Positions 41,262 to 50,627 of a DNA stretch of 64,000 bases are shown piece after piece. The translations under genes and the position numbers were made by a program. Within the stretch, counting starts at the first letter, position 1. The number at the start of each line of letters is the position of its first letter. The notes under the pieces were generated by a model. It was not told the origin of the DNA, ran no database searches, and was given only the letters and a program-made list of their open reading frames with translations. The DNA comes from Kineococcus aurantiacus (GTDB lineage: Bacteria; Actinomycetota; Actinomycetes; Actinomycetales; Kineococcaceae), in contig NZ_JACCBB010000001.1 in the NCBI RefSeq assembly GCF_013409345.1, forward strand, positions 2,232,001 to 2,296,000. Direction: 5' to 3'.

Positions 41262-43429
41262 GCCGGGTCCGGCCGCGCCGCCAGCCACCGGGTGAAGTCC
41301 TGCGGGGGCAGCGGCCGCGAGTGCAGGTACCCCTGCGACTCGTCGACGTCGAGACCGCCGAGCACCGCCCGGGTGTCCTCGTCCTCGACGCCCTCGGCGA
41401 CGACGCGCAGGCCCAGCCGGTGCGCGAGCGCCACGGTGGCCTCCACGATCTGCGCCGTGCGCGGCTCGGCCAGGACGCGCGCCGTGAAGGCCCGGTCGAG
41501 CTTCAGCTCCGTCGCGGGCAGGTCCGTCAGGTACGCCAGCGAGGAGTACCCCGTCCCGTAGTCGTCGATGCTCAGCTGCACGCCGCGGCGGGTCAGGGCG
41601 CGGGCGACGGCCAGCGCCCGGTCGGGGTCGGCCATGAGCGTCGTCTCGGTGACCTCCAGGACGAGGCGGCCGGGGGCCAGCCCGCCGGCGGCCAGGACGC
41701 CGTCGACGACGGGCAGCAGGTCCGGGTGGGCCAGGGAGCTGGCCGACAGGTTCACGGAGACGCGCAGCGGCGCCCCGGCGTGGGACCAGCCGGCGGCCTC
41801 GCGGACGGCCCGGCGCAGGACGTGCACCGTGAGGGCCTCCATGAGCCCCTGCTCCTCGACGAGGCCGAGGAACACCAGCGGCGGCAGCAGCCCCCGCTCG
41901 GGGTGCTGCCAGCGCACGAGGGCCTCCACGCCGACGACCCGGCCGGAGGCCACGTCCAGCTGCGGCTGGTAGTGCAGGACGACCTCGCGGTCCCGGCGCT
42001 GCTCACCGGCGGTCAGCAGCTCCCGGACGTCGGTGGCCAGGCGGGCGCGGTCGCGCACCTGCGCGTCCAGCTCGGAGTCGTAGACGCTGACCCCGCCGCC
42101 GGCGGTCTTGGCGGTGTACATGGCGGTGTCGGCCTGCCGCAGCAGCCGGTCGGGGTCGACGGTCCCGGCGGGCACCGACCCGACCCCGACGGACAGGCCG
42201 ATGTCGGCGCCGCGGACGACGGCGTCGTGGACGGCGCGGCCGACCCTCGCGGCCCCGCACTCGTCGTGGCCGGGCAGCAGGACGGCGAACTCGTCGCCGC
42301 CGATGCGGGTCAGGACCGCCTCGGGGGGCAGCGCCGTGCGCGCGCCCGTGACGACGCGCCGCAGCAGCTCGTCCCCGGCGTGGTGGCCCTGGCGGTCGTT
42401 GACCTCCTTGAAGCGGTCGACGTCGAGCAGCAGCAGCGCGGCCGCCCGGCGGGTGGCGGCGACGGCGTCGAGGGCGCGCAGCAGGGCGCGGCGGTTCCCG
42501 GCGCCGGTCAGCTCGTCGGTGAGGGCCTGCTCGCGGGTCTCGGCCAGGTGCGCGAGCTCGCGGACGAGGCGGACCATCCGCACGCTGATGCCGAGGACCG
42601 CGATCGAGGCGTAGGCCGTGGGCGCCCAGCCCTGGTCCCGGCCGTCGGCGGCCAGGGCCCCGACGGCGACGGCGAGCACGACCAGCGCCCCGACCGCGGG
42701 CGCCTGGCTGGTCGCCGGCACCGGCCGGCACCGCGGCGGCACCGTGGAGACGAGCGCCACGGCCAGGCTGGCGAGGGTCCAGGCGGTCTGCCCGCGCTGC
42801 AGGTCGTGCGCGGTGCCGCGCATGGTGGCGCTGACGACGGCGAGCCCGGCGAGGACGGCCATGACCACCCACGACCGCGGGTCGCGCAGCAGGCCGCCGA
42901 TGGCGCACACCGTCACGGCCGTGCCCAGCAGGATGACGAGCGAGGCGAAGATGGCCAGGCTCAGCTGCACGCGCAGCTCGGGCCAGCCGGCCGGCAGCAG
43001 CCCGAACCAGCGCTGGGCCAGGAGACCGGCGGCCGTGAGGGCGAGGACGGCGCTGAAGCCGTTGAGCCAGTCCCCGGGGTCCGAGACGTAGGTGCGGTAG
43101 CGGTTCCACCGCACGAGCGCGGCGTAGACCAGGGGGATCACGGCCAGGACCGTGAACCCGAGGAACCGGCCCTGGGTGGTGCCGGTGACGAGGTCGACCA
43201 CGGGCGAGACGCTCAGCAGCGCCACGGCGGCGGACCACCAGCGCCAGGAGGCCCCCTCGTCGTCCCGGTGGTGCGCCCCGGCGAGCACGGCCACGGCGGT
43301 CAGCTGCGCCACGCACACCAGCGCCGCGGACCCGCGCGGACCCCAGGGCAGGGTGGCGGCGCCGGCGGCGAGCACGCCGACGACGACCGCCGCCACCCTC
43401 AGCCGGGTGGGTCCGTGACCGGTCCACAC
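41228..43429 (-). CDS. membrane GGDEF-EAL protein
   Basis: 733 residues. About eight hydrophobic segments occupy residues 1-290. The cyclase signature GGDEF (377-381, [11 protein letters not shown]) and the phosphodiesterase signature EAL (502-504, VEALVRW) are both intact, with [11 protein letters not shown] and AEGVED. It can in principle both make and break cyclic di-GMP, as bifunctional members do. GTG 43429 opens the frame. It overlaps the PGGQ gene tail-to-tail. Confidence 0.93.
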   Translation of the reverse strand: MWTGHGPTRLRVAAVVVGVLAAGAATLPWGPRGSAALVCVAQLTAVAVLAGAHHRDDEGASWRWWSAAVALLSVSPVVDLVTGTTQGRFLGFTVLAVIPLVYAALVRWNRYRTYVSDPGDWLNGFSAVLALTAAGLLAQRWFGLLPAGWPELRVQLSLAIFASLVILLGTAVTVCAIGGLLRDPRSWVVMAVLAGLAVVSATMRGTAHDLQRGQTAWTLASLAVALVSTVPPRCRPVPATSQAPAVGALVVLAVAVGALAADGRDQGWAPTAYASIAVLGISVRMVRLVRELAHLAETREQALTDELTGAGNRRALLRALDAVAATRRAAALLLLDVDRFKEVNDRQGHHAGDELLRRVVTGARTALPPEAVLTRIGGDEFAVLLPGHDECGAARVGRAVHDAVVRGADIGLSVGVGSVPAGTVDPDRLLRQADTAMYTAKTAGGGVSVYDSELDAQVRDRARLATDVRELLTAGEQRRDREVVLHYQPQLDVASGRVVGVEALVRWQHPERGLLPPLVFLGLVEEQGLMEALTVHVLRRAVREAAGWSHAGAPLRVSVNLSASSLAHPDLLPVVDGVLAAGGLAPGRLVLEVTETTLMADPDRALAVARALTRRGVQLSIDDYGTGYSSLAYLTDLPATELKLDRAFTARVLAEPRTAQIVEATVALAHRLGLRVVAEGVEDEDTRAVLGGLDVDESQGYLHSRPLPPQDFTRWLAARPDPAQVVGAEPREV

Positions 43430-43477
43430 CCAGGGAGCATCGGCGGGCGGGGCCGGGGACTGGCTCGCCCGATCGGG

Positions 43478-45136
43478 TCAGGGCGCGCGCAGCTCGCGCA
43501 CCCGCAGGGCCCGCAGCCGGTTCAGCGCGGCCGCGACCTCGTGCCGGCGGGGGACGGCGACGTCGGTGGCGGCCCCGCCGGTCCAGTCCCCGACGGGCCC
43601 GGCGAGGTCGGCGTCGAGCAGGTCGAGCACCTGGGGCAGGGTGCGGCGGCCGTCGAGGTGCCCCGCGGCGACGGCGTGGTCCAGGGCCAGGCCGGCCCCG
43701 GCGACCTGCCCGGCGTCGGTGAACTGCCGCACGGCGCGCACGTCGACGTCGTGCGCCCCGAACCGCAGGGTGTCGGTGCCGACGGCCGAGACCCGCCGCT
43801 TCCCCTTCGCGGTCGCGTCGACGCCGCCGGGGTCGGGCACCCGCGCGCGGACGGCGGGGAAGGTGCCGGCCTCGGCGACCCGGCCCGTGGGCCGCGCGGC
43901 GACCTCGCGGGCCCGGTCAGTGACGTCGGTGCAGCGGTAGGAGTCCAGCAGCAGCACGCGGTCGGCGACGTCGAAGTAGTCGCCGGAGGAGCCGACGACG
44001 AGGACGGTGGAGACGCCGTGGTCGTCGGCGAGGGACCGGACGAGGTCGACGAACGGGTTCAGCGGCTCCGACGCCTTCGCGACGAGCTCCTGCATGCGGG
44101 CGTCGCGGACCATGAGGTTCGTCGCGGCGGTGTCCTCGTCGACGAGCAGCAGCCGCGCCCCCGCCTCCAGGGCCTCGACGGTCGCGGCGGCCTGCGAGGT
44201 GGAGCCGGAGGCGTCGGCGGTGGTGAAGTCGCGCGGGTCCAGCCCCCCGGGCAGGCCCGTGACGAAGGCGCCGACGTCGACGCGGGTGACGGCCCGGCCG
44301 TCCTCGGCGCGGATCGCGGCCGCGCCCGGCGCGGTGACGACCAGCTCGCGCCCGTCACCGGGGACGTGGTCGTGGACCCCGGCCTCCAGCGCGCGCAGCA
44401 GCGTCGACTTGCCGTGGAACCCGCCGCCGACGACGACGGTGACGCCCGCCGGGACGCCCGCCCCGGCGACGCGGCCGCGGTGCGGGAGGTCCACCTCGAC
44501 GCGCAGCGACGGCGGGGAGGTGAAGGGGACGGCCCCGGGCAGGGGGCGGTCGTCGACGCCGCTGGCGCGCGGCAGCACCGACCCGTCGGCGACGAACGCG
44601 ACGAGGCCCAGCCCCGGCAGCAGCGAGCGCAGGTGGTCGGCGTCCTCGACGGCGTCGGCGAAGGCCCGCGCCTCGTCGAGGTCGACGCCCAGGACCCGGT
44701 CCAGGACGAGGTCGGGCAGGTGGCCGGTGAGGTCGGCGGCGGCGTCGTACCCGTCGACGCGGCGACGCGGGCCCGGCAGGTGGTACCCGAGCCGCAGCAA
44801 CGCCGAGCCGTCCGCGGACACCTCGAAGCTGCTGCGCTGCAGCACTTCCTGACCACCGGCGTCGATCCGGAACGGGCTGCGCGGCGCGGCGGCCGACCGC
44901 GCCAGGAACCCCGCCAGCGCCCGCCGGCGGACCGGGGACCCCAGGCCGAGGGCCGCGAACGGCGTCCGCGTGCAGCGCACCTCCCACCGCGACGGCGGCG
45001 CGAACGGGTCGGCCTGGGCGTGCCGCATCACGGCGCTCACCTCGCGCGCCAGGGCCCACTCCCGCCCCGTCAGCGAGCGGTACCGCCCGTAGGGGGCGCC
45101 GTCGAGGCGTTCGAGGGTCTCCCGCAGGTCAGGCAC
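43478..45136 (-). CDS. orphan ABC-class ATPase
   Basis: About 552 residues. A P-loop [17 protein letters not shown] and a Walker [18 protein letters not shown], with a preceding Ser/Gly-rich segment, are typical of the bacterial ABC-class ATPase family (PF09818-like), which lacks transmembrane partners; its role is unknown, perhaps nucleic acid related. Start: GTG 45136, seven bases after TAGGGT, is preferred over GTG 45145, which would sit inside the -10. Confidence 0.85.
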   Translation of the reverse strand: MPDLRETLERLDGAPYGRYRSLTGREWALAREVSAVMRHAQADPFAPPSRWEVRCTRTPFAALGLGSPVRRRALAGFLARSAAAPRSPFRIDAGGQEVLQRSSFEVSADGSALLRLGYHLPGPRRRVDGYDAAADLTGHLPDLVLDRVLGVDLDEARAFADAVEDADHLRSLLPGLGLVAFVADGSVLPRASGVDDRPLPGAVPFTSPPSLRVEVDLPHRGRVAGAGVPAGVTVVVGGGFHGKSTLLRALEAGVHDHVPGDGRELVVTAPGAAAIRAEDGRAVTRVDVGAFVTGLPGGLDPRDFTTADASGSTSQAAATVEALEAGARLLLVDEDTAATNLMVRDARMQELVAKASEPLNPFVDLVRSLADDHGVSTVLVVGSSGDYFDVADRVLLLDSYRCTDVTDRAREVAARPTGRVAEAGTFPAVRARVPDPGGVDATAKGKRRVSAVGTDTLRFGAHDVDVRAVRQFTDAGQVAGAGLALDHAVAAGHLDGRRTLPQVLDLLDADLAGPVGDWTGGAATDVAVPRRHEVAAALNRLRALRVRELRAP

Positions 45137-45143
45137 CCGCGCC

Positions 45144-45149
45144 ACCCTA
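45144..45149 (-). promoter_or_regulatory. -10 element for leaderless ABC-ATPase mRNA
   Basis: TAGGGT on the minus strand, seven bases before GTG 45136. It overlaps the alternative upstream GTG, which it therefore argues against. Confidence 0.6.
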
Positions 45150-45181
45150 GGCGCTGCCCGCGCGGGCCCCGGCGGTCCCGC

Positions 45182-46012
45182 TCAGCGACCGCGCAGGACG
45201 TCCTCCAGGGTGCGGGCGGGGTGCCCGGTGACGGTCTCGACGACGTCGGTGACGACGTCGAGCTCGCCGTTCGCGATGGCCGTGTAGGTGCTCACCCACC
45301 CGTCCACCAGCCACGACGGGGCCCCGGACCCCGCCCGGGAGGCGTACGCCTCCTCCACCGTCTCCTCGACGTAGGTGACGGGCCGGCCCCCGACCGCCGT
45401 GAGGGTCTCGGCGACCTCGGCGAGGGTCAGCGCCCGCGGGCCGGTCAGGTCGTAGCTGCGGCCGGTGTGGGTGTCGTCCAGGAGCGCCGCGAGCGCGACC
45501 TCGGCGACGTCGGCGCGGGCGACGGCTCCCACCCGCCCGGACCCGGCGGGGCCGCGCAGGGCGCCGTCGGTGACGAACCCGGGCAGGACGTCGAGGTAGA
45601 AGGAGTCGCGCAGGAACGTCGTCCCGAAGCGGGCCGCGGTGAGCATCGCCTCGGTGGCGGCGTGGTCGCGGGCGAAGGTGAACGTGCAGTCGGGCGCGGC
45701 CCCCAGGAACGAGGTGTAGACGACGCGGCGGACGCCCGCGGCGGCGGCGGCCTCGACGACCGTGCGGTGCTGGTCGAGGCGGTGGGCGTCCTCGGCGGCG
45801 GAGACGAGCAGCAGCACCTCGGTGCCGTCGAGGGCGTGCCGCAGGGCCTCGCCGTCGCCGTAGGCGGCGGCGCGGACGTCGGCGCCGTCGAGGTCGGGGG
45901 CGCGGGAGGGGTCGCGGACGACGAGGCGCTGCGGGACCCCGGCCGCGGCCAGGCCCCGGGCCACGCGGCCCCCGACGTGACCGGTGGCTCCCGTGACGGC
46001 GATCAGACCCAT
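45182..46012 (-). CDS. NmrA-like NAD(P)-binding protein
   Basis: 276 residues. N-terminal dinucleotide-binding [15 protein letters not shown], a basic strand (RLVVRDPSR) that favours NADP(H), and [13 protein letters not shown] with the substrate-side segment. It is the NmrA/quinone-oxidoreductase-2-like atypical SDR group, redox sensors or reductases. Stop tca at 45182-45184. A weaker CAGGGT lies six bases before ATG 46012. Confidence 0.88.
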   Translation of the reverse strand: MGLIAVTGATGHVGGRVARGLAAAGVPQRLVVRDPSRAPDLDGADVRAAAYGDGEALRHALDGTEVLLLVSAAEDAHRLDQHRTVVEAAAAAGVRRVVYTSFLGAAPDCTFTFARDHAATEAMLTAARFGTTFLRDSFYLDVLPGFVTDGALRGPAGSGRVGAVARADVAEVALAALLDDTHTGRSYDLTGPRALTLAEVAETLTAVGGRPVTYVEETVEEAYASRAGSGAPSWLVDGWVSTYTAIANGELDVVTDVVETVTGHPARTLEDVLRGR

Positions 46013-46034
46013 GGGCCCACCCTGCCACCCGGGC

Positions 46035-46062
46035 TCAAGTCCTCACCCGTTCGGACCGATCT
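46035..46062 (+). promoter_or_regulatory. possible sigma-28-like promoter of the chemotaxis receptor
   Basis: TCAAGTCC, 12 bases, ACCGATCT, compared with the flagellar sigma consensus TAAAGTTT-N11-GCCGATAA. CCGAT matches; the rest is partial. Confidence 0.3.
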
Positions 46063-46120
46063 AGAAGGTGGACCCCCTGGCCCGGGCGGTCCGTCCGCTG
46101 CCCGACCCCGGAAGGTCCCC

Positions 46121-47710
46121 GTGAACCGACTCCGCGACCTGAACGTCGCCTCCAAGCTCTTCGCCGGCTTCGGCGTCGTGTGCGTCCTGCTGGCCGCCGT
46201 CGTGGCGCTCGGCATCAACCGCCTGGGCGCGTCGCAGGCGAACCTGTCGCTCATGTCGACGTCCGGGATCGCGTCGGTGCAGACGATCAGCGCGGTCAAG
46301 TTCGGCTTCGGCGTGATCCGGCAGGACATCGCCAACGCGGCGCTGGCCCAGGGTCCGGAGGACGTCGAGGCGGCGCTGCAGCAGCTGGCGACCGACGACA
46401 CCGCCTACGACGACGCGTGGAAGGCGTACCTGGACTCCTCCCCGGCGTCCTCCGCGGCCGACCGCGGCGAGGTCGAGGACCTCGTGCAGGAGTACCGCAC
46501 CGCGCGCCAGCAGCTGGTCACCTTCGCCAAGGCCGGTGACGTGAAGAGCTTCATCGCCTACCGGGCCAGCACCACCACGCCGCTGACCAAGCAGGTCTTC
46601 GCCCAGCTCGACGAGATCAGCGAGACCGAGCAGAACGCCGCGGTCAAGATGGCCACCGACGGTTCGGCCGACTACCACGCCGCCGTGACGCTGCTGCTGG
46701 TCATCGGGGCCGTCGCCCTGGTCGTGGCCGTCGTGGTCGCCGCCGTGGTCGCCCGCTCCATCTCCACCCCCCTGGCCCGCACCCTCACCGTCGTGCGCGG
46801 CCTGGCCGACGGGCGCCTGGACCAGCGCGTCGGCATCCAGACCAAGGACGAGGTCGGCCAGCTGGCCGCCGCCGTGGACACCACCATGGACCGCCTGACC
46901 GACACCATGCGCCGCATCGCCGGCGAAGCGGTCACCCTGGCCGCCTCCAGCGAAGAACTGAACACCGTCGCCACCCAGCTGTCCTCCGGCGCCGAGGAAG
47001 CCGCCACCCAGGCCCAGGTCGTCTCCGCCGCCACCGAGCAGATCTCCGCCAACATCGGCACCGTCGCCGCCGCCGGCGACGAGATGAGCTCGGCGATCCG
47101 CGAGATCGCCACCTCCACCGCCGACGCCTCGGCCACCGCCGCCAACGCCGTGGCCGCCGCCTCCACCGCCGGGGAGACCCTGGACCGCCTCTCGGCCTCC
47201 TCCCGCGAGATCGGCGACGTCGTCAAGCTCATCACCTCCATCGCCGAGCAGACCAACCTCCTGGCCCTGAACGCCACCATCGAAGCGGCCCGCGCCGGGG
47301 AGATGGGCAAGGGCTTCGCCGTGGTCGCCGGTGAAGTGAAGGAGCTGGCCCAGCAGACCGCCCGGGCCACGGAGGAGATCGTGGGGCGGGTCAACGCCAC
47401 CCAGACCGACGCGGCCTCGGCGGCGGCGGCGATCACCGAGATCACCGAGGTCATCGCCCGCATCGACGGGCTGCAGGCCACCATCGCCGCGGCGGTGGAG
47501 GAGCAGTCCGCCACCACCAGCGAGATGGTCCGCAACGTCACCGAGGTCTCCACCGGCTCCCAGCAGATCGCGGTGAACATCTCCGGCATCGCCGCCTCGG
47601 CCGACCAGACCACCTCCGGGGCCACCCACACCGCCTCCACCGCCGGTGAGGTCTCCCGGGCCGCGGCCCAGCTGAACGACCTGGTCGCCTCCTTCACCCT
47701 GCCCCGCTGA
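46121..47710 (+). CDS. methyl-accepting chemotaxis protein
   Basis: 529 residues. TM1 at about 13-33, a periplasm-side four-helix-type sensor domain to about 185, TM2 at about 187-211, HAMP about 210-265, and a cytoplasmic signalling coiled coil with the tip [19 protein letters not shown] and glutamine/glutamate methylation-type positions. Senses an attractant or repellent and controls the CheA kinase. GTG 46121 follows GGAAGG. No che genes lie nearby. A strong bidirectional terminator follows. Confidence 0.95.
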   Translation: MNRLRDLNVASKLFAGFGVVCVLLAAVVALGINRLGASQANLSLMSTSGIASVQTISAVKFGFGVIRQDIANAALAQGPEDVEAALQQLATDDTAYDDAWKAYLDSSPASSAADRGEVEDLVQEYRTARQQLVTFAKAGDVKSFIAYRASTTTPLTKQVFAQLDEISETEQNAAVKMATDGSADYHAAVTLLLVIGAVALVVAVVVAAVVARSISTPLARTLTVVRGLADGRLDQRVGIQTKDEVGQLAAAVDTTMDRLTDTMRRIAGEAVTLAASSEELNTVATQLSSGAEEAATQAQVVSAATEQISANIGTVAAAGDEMSSAIREIATSTADASATAANAVAAASTAGETLDRLSASSREIGDVVKLITSIAEQTNLLALNATIEAARAGEMGKGFAVVAGEVKELAQQTARATEEIVGRVNATQTDAASAAAAITEITEVIARIDGLQATIAAAVEEQSATTSEMVRNVTEVSTGSQQIAVNISGIAASADQTTSGATHTASTAGEVSRAAAQLNDLVASFTLPR

Positions 47711-47747
47711 CCCCGCAGCACCAGGAGCGCAGCACCAGCCCGAACGC

Positions 47748-47783
47748 GAGCGGGGCACCGTCCACCTGGACGGTGCCCCGCTC
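47748..47783. terminator. bidirectional terminator hairpin
   Basis: GAGCGGGGCACCGTCCA pairs perfectly with the 17-base arm after a CC loop. It lies between the convergent chemotaxis receptor and the maltokinase-cap gene. Confidence 0.85.
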
Positions 47784-47792
47784 CTCGCGTCC

Positions 47793-48410
47793 TCAGCCCA
47801 CGAGCACGACCAGCACCTGCGGCTGCCCGCCGCCCCACGTCCCCAGCAGGGTCCGCCCCTCCGGTGCCGGGGTGCCGACCTCGCGCAGCACCACGAGGTC
47901 CCCGTGCCCGGTGCTGACGGTGGTCAGCGCCCCCCGCGTCCGCACCCGCACCGACGTCACCGTCGGGGAGTCGGCGTCCGACCCGCTGCCGACGGCGAAA
48001 CCCTCCTTGGTGCCCGGCTCGTACCGGCCCTCCACGGCGTTCAGCAGGTCCGCCTCGTGGCCGCCCGTCGCGATCGCGCGGCGCACCACGTCGGCGTGGA
48101 CGGGGTCGCCGGCCGCGTCGTACACCCAGCGGCGGCCGAGGACGGAGTGGTCCATCTCCGTCAGCAGGAACGGCTCGGCCCCCTCCAGGGGCGCCCCCCG
48201 GTAGGTCAGCGGCACGTTCAGCACCCGGTCGCCGGTGCGGACGAGGACCGTCTCGACCCCCACCTCCCCCGCGGGGTCGTCGAACCGGAACCGGCCCGCG
48301 ACGACGGCGTCGTCCCCGGCGGAGAAACCGCTCCACGGCTGCGACGGCAGCCACGCGACGATCGCCTCGAGCTTCGTGGGGTTCAGCTGCGCGCGGTGGA
48401 TGACGGCCAT
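47793..48410 (-). CDS. maltokinase N-terminal cap-like protein
   Basis: 205 residues. The chain MAVIHRAQLNPTKLEAIVAWLP … RFDDPAGEVGVETVLV … VPLTYRGAPLEGAEPFLLTEMDHSVLGRRWVYD matches the stand-alone cap domain found at the N-terminus of actinobacterial maltokinases. It may influence maltose/trehalose metabolism, but no kinase domain is present. -10 TAGGTT (48417-48422), six bases before ATG 48410, implies a leaderless mRNA. Confidence 0.85.
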   Translation of the reverse strand: MAVIHRAQLNPTKLEAIVAWLPSQPWSGFSAGDDAVVAGRFRFDDPAGEVGVETVLVRTGDRVLNVPLTYRGAPLEGAEPFLLTEMDHSVLGRRWVYDAAGDPVHADVVRRAIATGGHEADLLNAVEGRYEPGTKEGFAVGSGSDADSPTVTSVRVRTRGALTTVSTGHGDLVVLREVGTPAPEGRTLLGTWGGGQPQVLVVLVG

Positions 48411-48416
48411 GCCGCG

Positions 48417-48422
48417 AACCTA
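48417..48422 (-). promoter_or_regulatory. -10 element overlapping the PPOX stop codon
   Basis: TAGGTT on the minus strand, six bases before ATG 48410. Its first three bases are the TAG stop of the upstream PPOX gene. Confidence 0.55.
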
Positions 48423-48845
48423 CTGCGGCAGCTGCCCGTACACCCGGCCCACCGGCAGCCGCACCACGCGCCGCCGGTCGCGGACCATCGCCCGCCGGTA
48501 GTCGTCCCAGTCCGGGTGCTCCCCCGCCAGCGCCCGGTACAGGTCGACCAGTTCCTCCACGGCCTCGTCGTCCTCGCGCTGCGCCACGGCCGACAGCGTG
48601 GCGTCGCCCTCCACGACGACCCAGCTCCAGAAGTCCGCGCTCGTGACGTGCAGGCTGGCCCGCGGGTCGCGTTCGAGGTTCCTCGCCTTGGCCCGGTCGG
48701 CGGTCACGGAGACCCGCACGAGCCGGCGCTCGGGGTCGTAGTGGTGGGTGACGTTGGACAGCTGCGGGCGGCCGTCGCGCTTGAGCGTCACGAGGACGCT
48801 GTTGCGGGTCGAGCCGACGAGGTCGAGGAGGGCGTCGTCCGTCAT
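48420..48845 (-). CDS. PPOX-class FMN/F420-binding oxidoreductase
   Basis: 141 residues forming one split-barrel domain: STRNSVLVTLKRDGRPQLSNV, then ARNLERDPRASLHVTS and WVVVEGDATLSA. The arrangement fits the PPOX-class F420-dependent group common in actinobacteria, which reduce or bind small heterocycles; the cofactor is inferred. ATG 48845 opens it. It ends with TAG that is part of the promoter of the next gene on this strand. Confidence 0.88.
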   Translation of the reverse strand: MTDDALLDLVGSTRNSVLVTLKRDGRPQLSNVTHHYDPERRLVRVSVTADRAKARNLERDPRASLHVTSADFWSWVVVEGDATLSAVAQREDDEAVEELVDLYRALAGEHPDWDDYRRAMVRDRRRVVRLPVGRVYGQLPQ

Positions 48846-48975
48846 GACGGGGTCAGCCCCGGCCCGGCGGGGTTTCTTCCCGCCGGTCACCGCCCGGGTG
48901 GTCCGTGGGGGTCCCGTGCAACACCGGGGGCCCCGGCCGCGTCTCCAGGGCAGTCGACGGAGGGAAGGTGGAGGA

Positions 48976-49758
48976 GTGGACGAGGACCCGATCGCGGCGG
49001 CGCTGCGCCGGCACGACCCGGCGGACCACCCGCTGGGGACCGAGCAGCTGCTCACGGGGTCGCGCCGGCGCGCGGCGACGCTGCGGACGCGGCGGCGCAC
49101 CGCGGTGGCGGCGCTGGCGCTGGTCGTGGTGGCGGTGCCGGTGGGGGTCGGCGTCACCGGGGGGCTGCCGGGGGGCACGCCGCGGCCGACCGTCACCGTC
49201 GCCGGCCCGGGTCCCGCTCCGGCCGGGACGCCGGTCGGGGCGGCGCAGATGCTGCCGGACGCCACGGTGACGGCGGTCGTGCCGGGGGCGGTGCGCCAGG
49301 AGGACCGGGTGGAGGCCGCAGGGGGGGACGTGGACGCCGGGTTGTGCACCGACGTGCCGTTCACGGCGGCGCCGCTGCTGGGCGGGCGGACCACGCAGTG
49401 GATGGACCCCGCCTCCCGCCAGGGCGTGACCCAGTCGGTGCGGCGGTTCTCCGCCGACGGGGCCGCGGCGTACGTGCAGACGGCCCTGGACCAGGTCACG
49501 GCGTGCGGGACGGCGACGGAGGAGACCGGCCCGTGGACGCTCGTCGGCGGCGGCACCACCGGGGCGGGCGTCGTCACCGCCTGGGCGCTCGTGCAGGACG
49601 GGGGCGACGGGCAGTCCCTCTACCGCGTGCGGGGGGTGGTCGAGGACCGGGGCGTCGTCGTCGACGTGTCCGCGGACCTGCTGCGCGCGACCCCCGACGA
49701 CCTGTCCCCGACGGTCGCCGACCTCGTCACCGCCGGCCTGGACGCGGTGCGGGGGTGA
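48976..49758 (+). CDS. single-pass membrane protein beside a sigma factor
   Basis: 260 residues. The N-terminal half is cytoplasmic (EDPIAAALRRHDPADHP …), one transmembrane helix at about 43-60 (VAALALVVVAVPVGVGVTG), then an extracytoplasmic domain with two cysteines (DAGLCTDVP, VTACGTATEE). This layout, next to and overlapping a SigE-family sigma gene, is that of an anti-sigma or sensor partner. GTG 48976 follows GGAGG. The classical zinc anti-sigma motif is absent. Confidence 0.78.
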   Translation: MDEDPIAAALRRHDPADHPLGTEQLLTGSRRRAATLRTRRRTAVAALALVVVAVPVGVGVTGGLPGGTPRPTVTVAGPGPAPAGTPVGAAQMLPDATVTAVVPGAVRQEDRVEAAGGDVDAGLCTDVPFTAAPLLGGRTTQWMDPASRQGVTQSVRRFSADGAAAYVQTALDQVTACGTATEETGPWTLVGGGTTGAGVVTAWALVQDGGDGQSLYRVRGVVEDRGVVVDVSADLLRATPDDLSPTVADLVTAGLDAVRG

Positions 49759-50252
49759 GGCAGCGGCTCGACTACGAGGAGTTCGTGGCCGCGCGGGGTC
49801 CCGCGCTGCAGCGGCTCGCGCGGGGTCTGCTGCGCAACCCCGCCGACGCCGAGGACGTCGTGCAGGACGTCCTGGCCAAGGCGCTGCTGAAGTGGGGCCG
49901 GGTCTCGGCGGCCGACGACCCCGTCGCCTACGTGAACCGGATGCTGGTCAACGAGAGCACGTCGTTCTGGCGGCGGGCCGTGCGCCGCGAGGACCCGCTG
50001 GCCCCGGAGGACCTGCCCGTCGCCGAGGCCGCCGACGCCCACCAGCGCCTGCTGGACCGCGACGCGCTGCTCGCGGCCGTGCGGACGCTGCCGGCCAAGC
50101 AGCGCTCGGTCGTGGCGCTGCGGTACCTGGACGAGATGTCCGACGAGCGCATCGCGGACGTCCTGGACATGAGCGTGGGCTCGGTGCGGGTCAACGCCAG
50201 CCGGGGCCTGGCGACGCTGCGCAAGGCCATGCGGCTGCCCGTGGAGGTCTGA
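49755..50252 (+). CDS. SigE-family RNA polymerase sigma factor
   Basis: 165 residues. Region 2 (LARGLLRNPADAEDVVQDVLAKALLKWGRV) binds core enzyme and -10 DNA; region 4 (LPAKQRSVVALRYLDEMSDERIADVLDMSVGSVRVNASRGLATLR) binds -35. It resembles the actinobacterial SigE-like group with short spacing. Its GTG overlaps the membrane protein gene as GTGA, so the two are translationally coupled, and that protein probably controls it. Confidence 0.93.
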   Translation: MRQRLDYEEFVAARGPALQRLARGLLRNPADAEDVVQDVLAKALLKWGRVSAADDPVAYVNRMLVNESTSFWRRAVRREDPLAPEDLPVAEAADAHQRLLDRDALLAAVRTLPAKQRSVVALRYLDEMSDERIADVLDMSVGSVRVNASRGLATLRKAMRLPVEV

Positions 50253-50261
50253 GGGGCCGCG

Positions 50262-50328
50262 GGGGGTTGGGATCGTTGTGACCACGCTGCCGATGATCGG
50301 CAGCGTGGTCGCAACGATGGCAACCCCC
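50262..50328. other. long near-perfect hairpin between sigma factor and tRNA-Leu
   Basis: A 15-base perfect core (GACCACGCTGCCGAT and its complement around one base, 50280-50310) extends outward with three mismatches to arms of about 31 bases. It is far longer than a normal terminator and has no T-run. Transcription termination after the sigma gene or a mobile-type repeat are the likely explanations. Confidence 0.7.
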
Positions 50329-50362
50329 GCCGCGCACCCGCACCGCGCCCCGGGAACGACGA

Positions 50363-50388
50363 AGGCCCCGGTCTGCTGACCGGGGCCT
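50363..50388 (-). terminator. terminator of tRNA-Leu
   Basis: AGGCCCCGGTC-loop-GACCGGGGCCT, an 11-bp stem with a four-base loop just downstream of the tRNA on its strand, followed by TTCGTCGTT. Confidence 0.8.
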
Positions 50389-50398
50389 CCACCACACG

Positions 50399-50482
50399 TG
50401 CGCGAGGGGGGAGTTGAACCCCCACGCCCTTTCGGGCACACGGACCTGAACCGTGCGCGTCTGCCTATTCCGCCACTCGCGC
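50399..50482 (-). tRNA. tRNA-Leu(CAG)
   Basis: 84 bases on the minus strand. Acceptor arms GCGCGAG/CTCGCGC pair fully; the anticodon stem CACGG-TTCAGGT-CCGTG gives anticodon CAG (leucine codon CUG), and the long variable arm typical of tRNA-Leu and the T-arm GGGGG-TTCAACT-CCCCC are present. The 3' CCA is not encoded. A -10 TACGGT lies upstream at 50495-50500. Confidence 0.95.
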
Positions 50483-50494
50483 GTGCTGAGAGCA

Positions 50495-50500
50495 ACCGTA
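50495..50500 (-). promoter_or_regulatory. -10 element of tRNA-Leu
   Basis: TACGGT on the minus strand 12 bases before the tRNA 5' end. Confidence 0.5.
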
Positions 50501-50576
50501 CCAGCTCGGGGAGGGCCCTCACGCCACCTCCACGTCCGCGCACCCGCGCTCCACGGGCGCGGAGGGGGTCCCCGGC

Positions 50577-50582
50577 TACGAT
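50577..50582 (+). promoter_or_regulatory. -10 element of the fhaA-pknB operon
   Basis: TACGAT, about 45 bases upstream of the fhaA GTG, with a clear ribosome binding site (GGAGGGAGG) between. No good -35 is seen. Confidence 0.5.
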
Positions 50583-50627
50583 TGCCCGGGCTGGAACGAC
50601 CAGCGCGATCTTGGAGGGAGGCTCGGC

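Noticed and set aside
40985-47710. A 2,241-residue open frame on the plus strand
   Set aside because: It crosses several real genes on both strands. Only its last part (46121-47710, chemotaxis receptor) has protein-like sequence; the rest is Gly/Arg/Pro shadow typical of GC-rich DNA.
50262-50482. tRNA-associated attachment site
   Set aside because: No repeat of the tRNA 3' end and no integrase gene were found in the window.
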